Below are positions 1-13,300 of a stretch of DNA of 64,000 nucleotides, piece after piece (positions within the stretch are counted from its first letter, which is position 1; every line of letters starts with the position of its first letter). Below the pieces are notes generated by a model. It saw only the letters and a list, made by a program, of their open reading frames with translations, searched no databases and was not told the DNA's origin. The stretch spans positions 24,050,353-24,114,352 of the forward strand of contig NC_133387.1 in assembly GCF_047511655.1 (NCBI RefSeq), given 5' to 3'. Made by a program: the position numbers and the translations under genes. Source of the DNA: Castor canadensis. Lineage: Eukaryota; Chordata; Mammalia; Rodentia; Castoridae.

Positions 1-112
1 CCTCAAATCATCACCATTTTCTCTTCTTCCTCCTCCTTCTTTCTCCTTCTCCTTCTCCTTTCTCCTCTCTCTTCCTTCCTTCTCCTCCTTTCTTCTTTTT
101 TTCTAGCTGAGA
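1..112. repeat. Pyrimidine-rich low-complexity tract
   Basis: Almost pure C/T from about base 17 to 100, made of TCC, TTC and CTT words. Confidence 0.85.
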
Positions 113-574
113 TCTCTCCTGAACTCCACATATAGCCAGCCAGGCACTTTCATTTTGGATAACCTACTTGGCCTATCTCATACTTGACATGCCCCAAACT
201 GCAAACTTGTGTTTTTCATATGTTTCCTTTTAACTCTCTTTTTGAGGGGAGGGGAGGGAGAGCATGGTGCCACTGTCCCACTCTTTACAGCAGTTCCTGA
301 GGGAGAGGGAGAGGGAGAGGGAGAGGAGAAATAGTATCTACATTTCTACATACAGGGCAACTACAAGGAGTAGCTCTACTGCCACTTTCTTAGGACTATA
401 GATCCTCTTAGTACAATAGCCTAGCAACTGATTTTTATACCTCCCTTCTTGATTATAATCATATATCCATATTGCTGCCAGAATGATCATCCTAAAATGG
501 AAATATAATTTCATCACTACTCCCCAAACCTTCAGTGAATCCCTATCATCTCTAGGTTTCTCATCTGCTGTACT

Positions 575-745
575 ATTGATATTTGGGCTGGCTATTTCTT
601 TGTTGTGGGACTGTCCTATCCTTGTAAGATATTCACTAGCACCCTTATCCTCTATCCACATGATGCTAGTAGCACCCCCACTACCCAATCTGAATTAACA
701 AATATCCCTGGACATAATGGTGGCAAAGCTGCAACTGCCTGAGAT
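575..745 (-). mobile_element. MER5A-like hAT DNA transposon fragment
   Basis: tttctttgttgtgggactgt, then cacatgatgctagtagcacc match the reverse of MER5A. Lower identity outside. Confidence 0.65.
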
Positions 746-779
746 CCACTGATTAGAAGAAAATGCAAGTGTCTCGATA

Positions 780-1215
780 GGTATACAAGGTACCTTGTGA
801 TCTGCCTCTGCCTGCCTCTCCAGCATCATTCATCCCCTTACTGCTCTCTGTGCTCCATGTCTCAGTTACTGTTAGATTTCTTGGAGCTGTCTGTCTATAC
901 TTTCTCTAGTCTCTATGCTTTGCCCATGCTTTTCTCTCTGCCAGTCCCTGTATCACCCACCCACTACTCCTTTCGCTTGACTAATCTCCTTGGCCCTCAG
1001 AATTCAGCTCAGCAAACAGTTTTTGACCCTCTGTCTGAAGTGCCCATTTTATGTGCTCCTGTCACACCCTTACTTCCCTCTCCTTCCATCACACAGCCTG
1101 GCATCTGCATATCCAGCAGTCAGTGGGATCATGCCTGGTAGGCCTTCAGTAATAAATGTTAGCTGAATGAATGCCTGTGCTCAATAAGTCTTTGTGGAAC
1201 AAATGAATAGTCTTC
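780..1215 (+). mobile_element. L2 3' end
   Basis: Pyrimidine-rich body followed by gcctggtaggccttcagtaa, taaatgttagctgaatgaat, typical of the L2 terminus. Confidence 0.65.
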
Positions 1216-2229
1216 CTTCAAACAGCTGCTTTCCATAGCTCTTTCACTTTCACCATTCCCGTCTGTTTATGTCATTGAAAGAAAGCCACTTGGTCAGTAG
1301 GTCAAGAAGCAATCACCCCAAAAGCAAGAATTTTAAAGAGGAAAGCGTGGCCCTTCATCAAACCTTTGGTGCTCTGCTGGCAGTGGGGCACAAATGCTTC
1401 ACGTTGTGGTTGGTCCTAGAAAGTCAGGAATAAGAAATTGGACTGAAATGGGACCGTGTAAAAGAAACACTACATTTTTCTCCTGTAGCATATGGATTTC
1501 TCATTAGTCCATGTAAGGGAAAACCGGGGGCGGGAAGGGCTCAGTGGCTGCAGCTGTCCACACTCTCTCTCATCATTTTGCTGCCACCACACCTGGTCTC
1601 CCGAGACACCCTCACTTCTTAGCTATTTTGGCTTAGGTATGGACAAATCCCCTTGGTTCAGCAGAGACTGTCCTGGAATTTTTCAAAAAGAAGCTTTGCT
1701 AGGAAACTAGTGGGAAAAACAAAAGCAAAAACAGGAAACAGGATATAGAAATGATAGAAATACAGAGCGCCAAAGACAAAAAAAAATCTCTTAGCTTAAG
1801 AGAGCTGAAATCTAGTATGTGTTCTCTTTGACTCAGTTTACTGTTTGTCTCATTTTGCCGTGATACTGTCTTCCACTGGGAACTTGTATTAAAGTCTTCC
1901 TTTTCAGTCTTTGTCTATTTTTCTTCTCATACTTAAGAATCTTCTCCATCTTCTAGGGAAGGAATGGGAATTGATGTTATAGTCGCTTTCTTATAGACAG
2001 CAGATTACTGATTTTCCAATCTTTTTCTAAGTATAAAAACAGCTCAGTGCTTGCAGACACAATCAGGGGGCCAATGCTAAGTGGCCCTAATAAGGTTTTA
2101 CTTGCCTGGTGTGAAGTAAAAAACCCAGACAATGTCATCAGTTTTTAATAACACTATAGAACTGACCTTTTCATGCTCAGATTTTTTTTTTTCTTTTTAA
2201 CCTTTTAAATATTAAGATAACAGATGGCA

Positions 2230-2338
2230 GGGCTGAGGGCATAGCTCAGTGGTACAGGGCTTGCCTAGCAAGTGTGAGGCCCTTCGTTGATCCCCTGGAC
2301 TGCCATAAATGAATGAACGAATGAATAAATGAATAAAG
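2230..2338 (+). mobile_element. ID-like tRNA SINE
   Basis: Starts gggctgagggcatagctcag with the tRNA A box and has a B-box-like region at cgttgatcccctgg. The tail is a GAAT/AAAT tetranucleotide repeat instead of pure A. Confidence 0.8.
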
Positions 2339-3664
2339 CAGATGGTTTATGTTTTAAATATCAGGGAAAAAGTAAATTTAATTTACTTTAAAAATAATAG
2401 ACTTCATCCTGAACTAAAAAAAAAGCAGCAGATGGTAGTTGAGGTTTTTGCTTTGTTGTTGTTTTTTCTATGTCTGTCCTTGGCAAAATTAAAAGTTGAT
2501 AACTTTCTGTAGGTGCCCCCAGTGTTTAAAAATTCTTTCTGGTTGCTGAAATGCAAAACTTCAGCCAGAAGTTTTAGACACAGAAGTATGTAGGCTATTT
2601 CTATGCTTTCTGGGCCATTTGAAAAGGTATTTCAATATATGTTTTATTTTTCAATCCTTTCAACCTGGCAGGCTGTAATTAACTGTTTTCAAAGGCAAGT
2701 GATAAAAATTTTTTTTATAAGTTTGCATGTTAAGGAACTGGATAATTGCTTTAATACAATCCTTCTTCAGATAATCATTTATGAGCTGAATATTAAATGT
2801 ACTTATGTACAAGATCTGGGGTGACTTACACATATGAGTAAGCTGTCCCTGCCCTCAAGAAAATTCTAGACTAGGAAAGAACAACTACTTGTAGACAACA
2901 GGACAGGGTGTCCATACTCTCGTAGCCAAGGGGGAGAAGTGCTTAATTCCTACTTGGACAGCTTTGCAGAGGAAATAAATTTTGCCCAAAAACAAGGTAA
3001 AGAAAAGCCTATATAGTAGTCACCTGCCAAGACTGGAGACTTAGGGACCATTCCCACCACTTCAACATGGGAACACTTACAGAAGTGGCAAGCTATTATC
3101 CAGTCCTAATTTCATATTCCACACCTGTACTGTACTTGCAGGCCACAAAAAGACCTAAGCAAAAAAGCTGTATTTTGTAATGCCTTTATGACCTTCGCCC
3201 ACACCACAGGAATTTACTGTAGGCTAATGTCTTGTGCTTGGATTCCATGAAGTAACTAGCAGAGCACAGCACAAGGCAGACCTCACTTAAGCATTTTTAC
3301 CAGCCATAAACTTACCCTGAGTCTTAGCTGCCACAAGAGCAGATGCTATGACAGTGGTGTCTGTGGAGCCCCAGTCTTGTGCCCCAGGGCGAGAGCCTGC
3401 TCAAGTAGGCCTTGGCCCAACAACAACTGGAGCATCTGGATCCCGCCTGCCATATTTTAGAGGAGCTGTAGATGAAATCCAGAGGTGCCCAGAGGAGATG
3501 GCCCAGAAGCAGTCATACTAAAGAGGACATTAAAAAGAGGGACAGGATAGCTGCCTTTTGTTACTTTAATGAATTTCTTGAGGCAGAAGTGGGTAGCTTA
3601 TTCTGAGTTGCAATGGTAGACTGAAAGCAAATTGGAGGCAGACCAATTTTAGCTTATTGTAAGA

Positions 3665-3985
3665 AATAATTTTCTAATAATGAAAATCAGGACTATAAAA
3701 TAGGCACAGTGTATGTCGGGGATAAGGGGGGCTACTAGTGGGAGAGGAGAGGGTGAAGGAAGGAGATTAAGGTGACGGTATATGGTTGACGGACTTCATG
3801 TACCTATATGAAACAGAACTAAAAAACCTCTTGCAGTTGCTTTGGGTGGTGTGGGAAGGGGGCTGAGGGAGAGAGACAATGGGGGAAATGTGAATAATGT
3901 ACAATATAAGTCTGGTTGGAATTTTCACTTCAAATCCCCCCTGTATAACGAATACATACTAATAAAAGTTTTATAATAAAAAAAA
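3665..3985 (+). mobile_element. L1 3' end, second subfamily
   Basis: Closely related to 49225-49520: both share gactataaaatagg, atggttga, ggacttcat and tacaatataagtct, a G/A-rich centre and an AATAAAA tail. The flanks share AAATAATTTT, a likely target-site duplication. Confidence 0.8.
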
Positions 3986-4258
3986 TAATTTTTAAGAGCT
4001 TTTTTCACATAGTGCTCTCAGATTATTTTGACAAAAAGTGGACATGTTTTGAGAGAAACAAAATAACTATCTTCACCTAAGGAAATGCCTTAGTAAGAGT
4101 CCTATGTGTAAGTGACAGTTGGATCTCCAGATCTCCTTCCATCTTCAAAGTCTGATATTTTGGCATTTGTTCCATTTTTAAAATATATGATTCTTTCCTG
4201 ACTCTGCTACTCTTGTCTTACATTAGTGCACTTAACTGTGAATTTTCTTGTTTTGTAG

Positions 4259-4322
4259 TATCTGACCAAAAGGATACCACAAAACCCAAGGTATCAGCAT
4301 GTCAAGTCAAGACTGGACACTG
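4259..4322 (+). CDS. CEP41: CEP41 exon 2
   Basis: The acceptor is ttttgtag before TATCTG and the donor is GTGAGT. The 64 nt start on a codon boundary and end with the first base of a glycine codon, encoding about residues 12-33 ([21 protein letters not shown]). This is the conserved N-terminal segment of CEP41. The human protein has Met where Thr stands at the third residue here; this is from memory. Confidence 0.95.
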
Positions 4323-7300
4323 GTGAGTAAAGATTAGAAAATTAGAACTTGTAGTTAAGTGTTGACAGAAAGGAGTCTGTCTACCCTAGTGTAAATCATA
4401 ACTACAAGTTTCTCATTCTCTTGCCTGATATCTTGGGCTCAAATTCATCTTTGAAAGCTGTTTTTCAAATTTTATCAGAAAAATTTACATTTACATAATT
4501 TTTGGTTATTTTTCCTTACCACATAAGAAATATTAAGAAAAAGTAATCCCAGAAATTGAAGCCAATAAATTCAGTAAGTACAGAGGTGATGCTAAATAAG
4601 TATCATGAGGTTCTCCTCCATTTTGGAGCACCTTAAATATATTCCTTTAAACTGACAGCCATGGATCATACATGTGCATGTTTGTTCAATTCAGTATTTG
4701 CAGAGTGCTGACTACATGTGAGGTGATGGACTGTGGTAGATAGATGAGTGTGGATGGTGCTCTTTGCAATCAAAGAGCTTAGATTCAGGTGGAGGCAGAC
4801 CAACTTGAATGAGTAACTAAACAGACAAAATTTAGTGAGTATTTCAGGTAGGTGAAACCAGTTTTAAGAGTGCCTTCCTGCTAATATCCATGCCATTCAC
4901 ATCTCTCAGTGTCGTGATAAGGACAGCTGCCCAGATCCTAGTGGATTTGCTGTCTTGTGAGGTTTGAGTTTATTTATTTTTTCAGCCTTTTTAAAGCCTG
5001 CGGTGGAAAAATCCACCTGATTGAGATGGCTTTATTACTGGATTGAGAGACTGTCTGCCTTGCAATACTAAATTTTCCACCAGTACCTCAAGATAATTGA
5101 GGAAAGTAAAGGCGGGGTGGGGGCAGAGCGGGAGGGGGGGCTGCCTTTGTTTAAATCATCTTGTTTATTTTGTCTTTCTGTCTCCACTCTCCTTGAAATC
5201 ATTGTCTTCCGTTATGCCTAACTGTTCTGAATGCAGCACGTTTGTAAAGACTGCTTCTTATTATTCTTCTTTCAAACATTTCCATGCCATACAGATACTT
5301 ATTCTTACAGATATCCTGTTTGATGAGCAGGTGAAAATATTATTCCTATTTTAAAGGAAAAGAAAACTGTGGCCAGGAGATTTTATGATTTACTTGACGT
5401 TCACTAAAGGAGGTAAAAATAGGATTGTTTGCAGGGTGAGGAAGTTAATTCTGGAACCACTTCTAGTGTACTGTCTTTTACACTATACTGCCCTATATAT
5501 CCCCAGCTTTGTTTCCTCTGTCACAGTTATCATCAACTCCTCCATTTATATCCAGCTCCCCCTTAATTTCAACTTCTAAAATAAGTGATTCTGTGAAGTA
5601 AGCACAGCATCATGTTTTTTCCCTGAGCAGTCTAGATACAATTGTAAAGTCTACTATAAAAGAATGATTTTCTTTTGAAACCTTGATTCCTCCTTAAAAT
5701 TACATTTTAAATCTTTTAAATTGCTGGAGATATAACTCAGTGGTAGAGTGATTGCCTACTATGTGTGAGGCCCTCGGTTTGATTCCAACACTGCAAAAGA
5801 AGAAAAAAATAATTTAAGAGCTGAGGTTTATTTCAGATATCTAGAATTATCTATGCCTTTATAATGTTATTTCTCCTAGAAATCAGATTACTCAATTCAT
5901 TACCAAAATTTGACTCCATAATGGTACTTGAAATTAATTGCAGTTTTTTAATGTTGAGATACTTCTATGTGCTTTTTATAATACATATGAATGTATCCTT
6001 TTATATCCTGAGAGTTTTTAACTACTTTTCTTGTTAAACTTTTTTTGGGTTAATTGTAAATTCACATGCATTTCATAAGAAACAATACAAGGAAATTCCA
6101 CATACTCTTATAAAACTATACCATCCCGTCATCACATCCATGACATCAACATAGATATGTACAGACAAGGTACAGAGCATTTCTGTCACCACAAAGATGT
6201 CTTTCTTGTCATTTATAGCCATGTCCACTTTCTACTCCCAACTTCTCTTTAATCCCCAGAAACTACTAATGTGTTCTCCATTTCTATCATTTTTTGTCAT
6301 TGTGCAAATGCTGCCTACATGGTATCATATTATACAGCATTTTGGATTGGCTAATTTTTGTTGTTGAGGTTTTTTTTTTTTTTTGGTGCTGGGAATGAAA
6401 CCCAGAGCCTTGCGCATACTATGCAAGCACTCTACCACTGAGCTACATCCCCAACTTGGATTGGCATTTTTAATTAAGCCATAATTCTCTGGAAACTCAC
6501 CCAGGTTGTTACATGTGTCAGTAGTTTGTTCCTTTCTATTACTGGCTAATATTCCATGGTATGGCTGTACTGTAGCTACCCATTTACCTGTTGAAGGAGA
6601 TCTGTGTTGTTTCTACTTTGGGGCTGTTACAAATATAATTGTTATAAACATTTATGTACAGATTTTTGTGTGAGTGTGGTCTTCATTTCTCTGGACTAAA
6701 TGCCCAGGAGTGTAATTGCTGCTTCATATGGTAGTTTAGTTACATAGTTTTTAAAGAAACTGCCAAATTGTTTGCCAGAGTCACTGTGCCATTGTACTTT
6801 CCCACCAGCAATCGATGACTGATCCATTTTCTCCACACCTTCACCTGCATTTGGTGTCACCATTTTTAAATTTTAGTCATTCTGATGGTATATGGTGATA
6901 GATCACTGCAGTTTTACATTTCCCTAATGGCTAATGATGAACATCTTTCAATGTTTTCTTTGGGGTTATGTCCATTCATAGTTTTGCCTATTATAATTGG
7001 ATTGTTTTTCTTTTTGCTGTTGCGTTTTTTGGTGAGACTGGGGCTTGTACTCAGGGCTCTGTATTTGCAAAGCAGGTACCCTACTGCTTGAGCCACACCT
7101 CCAGTCCATTTTGCTCTGATTATTTTGGAGACGGGGGTCTCTGGAACTATTTTCCTGGACTGGTCTTGAACCTCAGTCTTCCTGATTTCGGCCTCCCAAG
7201 TAGCTAGGATTTTGATTGTGAGTCACCGGCGCCCAGCTACTGTTGAATTTTAAAAGTTTGTTACATATTCTAGCTACTAGTGCTTTGTGAGATATGTGGT

Positions 7301-10300
7301 TCCCAAGTATTTTTGTTTTTCCCAATCTGTAACTTGTCTTTTCATCTGCCTAATGGGGTCTTTTGGAGAATTAAAGTTTTTTGTTACATGTTTCTTTTTA
7401 TGGATCATGATACTGTTGTCAACTTTAAGAACTCTTTGCCTACCCTATATCCCAATGATTTTTTTCTGACATGACTTTTTTTTCTAAAATCTTCAACGTT
7501 TTAGGTTTCACATGTAAGTCCATGATACATTTTGAGGTATTTTTATATAAGGTGTGTGGCTTAGATCAAGATTAACTTTTTTGTATAAGGGAGTGCAATC
7601 ATTCTAGCACCACTTATTTAAAAGGTTACTTTTCCTCCACTGAATTGCATGTTCATTTTTGCCAGTAGTTGGACATACATATGTAAGCCTATTTCTGGGT
7701 CTCTATTCTGTTCCATAGATCTATGCATCTGTGCTTTTGCCAATACCATGCAATCTTGATTACTGTAGCTGTATAGTAATTTGGACACTTAAAATGATTA
7801 TTCTCACTTTAATTTTTCTTTACAAAATTACTTGAGGTTTTCTAAATCCTTTTTTTCCATATAAATTTTAGAATACTCTTACTTAAATAACATTAGTAAA
7901 ATTGCTATGATTTTGATAGGAGTTGTTTATGAATCTGGAATTGATACCTTAAGTACATTGAGAACTGTTAATATACTTTCTGTCTCTGTGGATTTGCTTG
8001 TTCTGAACATTCATATAAGTAGGATCATATGACATTTGGCCTTTTGTGTCTGTCTTCTTTTATTTAGTATGTTTTCAAGGTTCATCTGTATTGTAGCATG
8101 TGTCAATACTTCATTCCTTTTTATTGCCAAATAATATTCTGTTGTTTAGCTAGTCCATATTTTGTTTATCTGCTCATCAGTTGATGGACATTTGGATTAT
8201 TTACACTTTCTGGCCATAGTACCTCCTAAGAGCATTAGTGTATACAGATTTTTTATGCGAACATGTGTTTTTAGTTCTCTTGGGTATGTACCAAGGAGTT
8301 GAATTGCTGGTCATAGGGTACTCCATGTTTAATTTTTTGAGGAACTGCCAAACTGTTTTCAAAAACAGTCACACCATTTTACATTCCCACCAGCAATGTA
8401 GGAGGGCTCTACTTTTTCTACATCTTCACTAATGGTTGCTATTGTCTGTCGTTCTGATTATAGCCATCAATGTGGGCATGAAATAGTATCTCATTATGGG
8501 TTTAATTTACATTAATAATAATGCTATTAAATTACAGGAACACAACTAGTCTAATGACTAATAATGTTGAGCACCTTTTTATTTGCATATCTCCTATGGA
8601 AAATGTCTATTCAGATCATTTGCCCATTTTTAAATTGGGCTGTTTTTCTTATTATTATAAGAGTTATTTATCATGGATAATAGGCTCTTATCAGAAATCT
8701 GATTTGGGAGTATTTTCTCTCATTTGGCAGGTTGTCCAGGGTTTTTGTTGTACATAGCTGGATGAGTAGAGAAAAATACGTCCACCCATCTTTCCTGGAA
8801 GCACGAGTCTCCCAGACTAGTTTTATAATAGCTTTAGGAAGGACGAAAGTGTGCCTCATTGCTTAAAGCTCAAAGTATTTTAAAGTCAGTGGAAGAGAAA
8901 TCTTATTCTAGTGTTTGATTTTTGTGTGTGTGTTTCAAATTTAGAAATTATTTTAAAGTCATCCTAGGAAAGGGATCTTATTTTAATGTTTGCATTTCCA
9001 TGCATTTTTGTGACTTACCTTCCAGTGTGTTCAGAAAAGTTTTTACCTGGTGTGCAGTACCTGTGATTTATGTGCTTAGATACAGAAGCCCATCAGTCTT
9101 TGGGGGCCAACAGGGCCTGTGGTAGCCCAAACCCAGTGTTTTGTACAAATGTTATCATTGCCACATATGCCAGAAGTAGTCTTGGTTAAGAAAACACAAG
9201 AGGGGCCTTAGAACCCAAGTAACAGTGAGGAGTTATCTGGAGGATGTTTTAAGCTGTGCAGAGAGAGGTAGAAATAGGCGCAGAAACGAGCGAGCATTTC
9301 CCATTTCCAGTCTAAGTCGATGGGTCATTAATCTTTTCTTACCAAACAAATCTTTCTCTGAGCAATTCAGACTTAAGCACAAGAAATCAAGACCTTCGTG
9401 GTCTCCCATCTTCACCCAAATCTCCTTCTACTGAATTCTTCAAAGTCTGACACCCATCCTCCTGGGTAAAGATTATTTTTTGTTTCTATATATCTGCTTC
9501 TACTTCTCATAGAATCCCAAGCACTTAGGTACAGTTATGACTAGAAGTCTCAGAATTATTTTGAATTTCCAATATTTCTTTTGTTCCATAGGTGCCTGAG
9601 TATATCTTACCAGCTACCCAGCATTGCCAGACTGTGCCATGAGTGTGTTATGCTTCTGGTGACATCCCTGCAGGCATTTTGGTCAGTCACCACTGCAGTG
9701 TTATTGTGCATTCTTGGGGTATTGCTCTGCAGCTTTACAGGCTTATTAAGGGACACTGCAAACTACAGGGCTCTCCCTTCCTTAGTCCCTTCCTCTCTTT
9801 TGTTGGCTGCATTATCCTCTCACTTCAATCTATATTCAATCTAATTGCACATTTCTTTAGCTTTCCAAATTTAGTAGACTTTCTCCATAGTCTTTTCTAT
9901 CTTATTTTAATTTTTGTAATATTCACTTTCCTTTCATTTTCTCTGCACATGCTAGTCATTTCCATTTTTCTTCTTTGGTCTTTACCTTTCCTGAATATTT
10001 GCTAAAGCCTTGTTCTTAAGCACCCAAACTCATCACAGACTAGGTGCTCTTCATTTTTATTTGGCATTTAATTCTGTCTCTTACGTCAAAAGAAGAAGTG
10101 TATGTGAAAGGCTTTACAAACCAGAAGTCACTAAATACACCTGTGATTTTTTGAAGTTAACAGAGGACCACTGTGCCTCTTTTCAATCTTTCTGCTCCTT
10201 CTGAGCCAAAAGGATTTCTCCATAGAGAAGGGAAATATTGAAGAAAAAATAAAACCACGGCGTTGTCTCTTAGCAACTGAGTTCATATGTTATAAATCTT

Positions 10301-13300
10301 ACCCGCTCTAGATTACTGCTGTTCAGAAGCACTTGCTTTTCTTATGGGCTCAGTAGAAATATAGGAACATAATGGAAAAAAAATCTAATGAATGAGTCAC
10401 TGAGTTAATCAATTGTACTCTATTTTTGCACAGGACTATTGATATGGGTGAGCTGTTCTTTTCTTTTGATCCTAATTGTAAAACTTTTTATTACCTTTCA
10501 TTGCAACTTAAGTTGTAAACAAAGTGGAAGCTAAATACCACCTTACACCTTTCTAGTTTGTCTGAGTCCGTATGGGTGGTATGGGTAGTCTATAACATAA
10601 TTTTATGTAAATCAAGTTGTGTGTATTTTAAAGAAATCAAGTGCAAAAATTCAAGCCAAATTGGGGGGTGACTATTTATATTATAAAGTAAGTAACTATA
10701 GGATTTTTGAAACAGTAGGCCCTCTTAGTAGATTTCATTAAGCAAATATATTTTAGTGTCCGCACCATGAGACATCAGGAGGCTTAAAGATTGTGAGTGT
10801 GTGTTCATACATGTATGTGCACAGATAAATAATCTTGGGCTTTCTATCAAGGAAGGTAGATAAGACAGTCCAGTCCAGTGATAAATGCCTTGTGAGTGGC
10901 AAGCTGAGTGCAGTAGGAGTTCAGAGAAGGGAAAGTCACTTCCTGCTGGGTGAGCTTAATAAAGTGGTATGTTAGAGAACCAAAGACTCACAGAGAGCTT
11001 GTCAAGTTTAATAATTAAGGTAACATTGAAGAGGCAGTTAGGTTGTAACCATCTTCAGTACTAAAGCAAGGAATTTAAACTAGGTAGTGAGCAACAAAGA
11101 AACACTGATTTTTTTTTTTCCTTTTTAATCATTCTTATCTGGGAAAATTTGGCAGTAATGTGTAATTTCAAATTTAAAAAAATTGTCTGCTATTTTTAAG
11201 GTTCCATTTGTATAAAAGGCATGTTTATAAATAAGTGAATTATGAAGTTGATTCATTTCCAATCTTTTCAAAAGGTAGTCAGAAATCATTTTCTGATGCA
11301 ATTAGACACAGTAAGATAAAGCACTTAATTTACCTAAATGTGTATAAAGTAAGATAAAATTCCTCTTTTCATACTTCCTAAATTCATTTTTAGGGATTCT
11401 GTGCTAGTTTTGTGTCATTCATGGTACTGTCTCATTTCTCCAGTTGAAGCAACGTAGAAATCCTCTTTCTCTTCTCTCCCCACACTTGGATGGAATGGAT
11501 GTCTACAGTGAACATTCTTATTAATAGCCCTTTTAGATTTGTTCATAGTTTTGTCAAATATTTGCATAACTCTACAAAAGATTTGTCTCTCTGCCCCTCC
11601 TTTAGTAGAGAAAATAAATGGTATGGATGGTTGCTTACTCCAGAGCATCCTCGTGAGGGTTTCCTCACACAAGATGAAGTGCTGTGCAAACACACCGAAT
11701 ATGTTGATAATTAAACGAATTTTAGATACTTTGTTAGTAGAAATGCTATCAATTGGAAATGCAATATTTAATAATAAAGATGATGTAAATGAGGTTGGCT
11801 GTTATTTTTAATTCCTCAGGGAATTTATAGCATCAGATGGTCCTCACCTCTTGCGATTAAGGAAATAGCACTTCCTACAAATTTACCTGCAGATTCATTC
11901 AACACAATGAATCATGCTTTTAAAACAACACAAGGGCTGTGGATGTAGCTCAGGGTAGAGCATTTGCCTAGCATGCATAAGACCTAGGGTTCAAAATCCA
12001 GCAGTACGAGTAACAACAAGAATAATAATAATAATAACTAGAAGAGCCAAGTTTTTATGAACCATATTAGAAGCCAGGAGGTTGGGAATGCTAATTCTAG
12101 TTAAGTTACTAACTTGCTGTGTCACTGGACAAATCAATAAGCCTTTTTGTTTCTCAGTTTTCTGACTAGACTGCCTAAAACTCCCCTGACCAAAAGAAAT
12201 TAACTACCATATCAACAACATGCAACTGTGGGGGAAATCTGGGGCCTATAACCAAAAGCTATTCTGTCAGGTTTTTGAAGAATAAGATGTAGGATGCTGG
12301 ATAGCATACCGACTTTGCCGTCTTCCTCCCTCACTGTAGTAACCAGGCAAGTCCATTCATGGCGGCAGAGTTACCGTGGGGAAAAGGGATGTATGTCCAG
12401 GTAGAATTCATGGTTTTTTTCTCTGAAGTTCTGGTTACTTCTTAGATTAACTGTAGTCTGAAGAATCTGGAGGAGATCACATTTGGTTTTAATCCTGTTC
12501 AGAGTCTCTTCTGAGACATACTCTGTATCTCTTGAGAAGGCCTCAGGCCTGAGTAGCTCTGACTGACTGAACCTTTCTAAGTTTCTGACATACACAGTCT
12601 GGGTCTAGGACTATATTGAATCCTCCTGCCTAGTTCTGATGCAGAGTGTTTGTCCTAAAATGAATAAAAACAAAACAAAACAAAAAACCCCAAACAGTGG
12701 ATTTTTATTCCATGATGAATTCATGGTAAAAATCTAATAACTTAAGTTGTTTTTTGAAAATGTATTTTGGGTTTCAGAGCAAGAATTTTCTTTTTTTTCT
12801 GCTGTTGATCCAAACCTGCAGAAAGTTCAGAATAGTCCTTTTAGATATCATTTTATGTCATCAGTTAGAATCATTTCTTTGAATCTAACTAGATGTTCTC
12901 AAGACTTAAGTTAGAAGTACAGTTTTAGAAATGAGAAGTTATTTTGAATGCTTTCCTTTTGCCAAACTTTTAGGTACCAGATAGAGCTTGCTGTGTTCAA
13001 TTGAATCAAATCACAGCATGCCCAGTAAAATATAATAGTCCCTGGCTTGAGAGCTAGAATTTAATTCATTCAGAAACCAGAATGATCCTGGACCAATCTT
13101 AAAGTATGAAAACTCTCCAAACCACCTTGGCTAGAGCCTCGTATTGTAGAACCAGACCATAAAACATGAGGGCCGGGTCCTCTCCACAGCAGTGAGGATC
13201 TGCTGCTATTTCTCAGCAAATCAAGCCCATGGGGAATATGGGCATCCGGACTGTGTGGTCTAGACCAGGCCACAAGCTCAGCATGAGTAGTGTAATACCA

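Larger units (their letters stand above)
1..4258 (+). other. CEP41: CEP41 intron 1 (3' part)
   Basis: No coding sequence or CpG-rich promoter is visible, so exon 1 and the promoter are outside the window. Contents are a pyrimidine-rich low-complexity tract (1-112), a GGGAGA run (about 303-330), a MER5A fragment, an L2 3' end, an ID-like SINE with a GAAT-repeat tail, an old L2-like segment near 2840-3010 and an L1 3' end (3665-3985). Confidence 0.8.
6045..7860 (-). mobile_element. Old antisense L1 fragment
   Basis: The reverse complement near 6540-6600 reads like the L1 ORF2 C-terminal region (tccttcaacaggtaaatggg ... accatggaatattagcc). It is diverged and interrupted by SINEs at 6366-6455 and 7021-7238. 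Confidence 0.75.

Noticed and set aside
2230-2310. tRNA gene candidates (also at 5721, 11934, 36779 and 37074)
   Set aside because: A and B boxes are present, but the A-rich or microsatellite tails and missing cloverleaf stems show they are SINEs.
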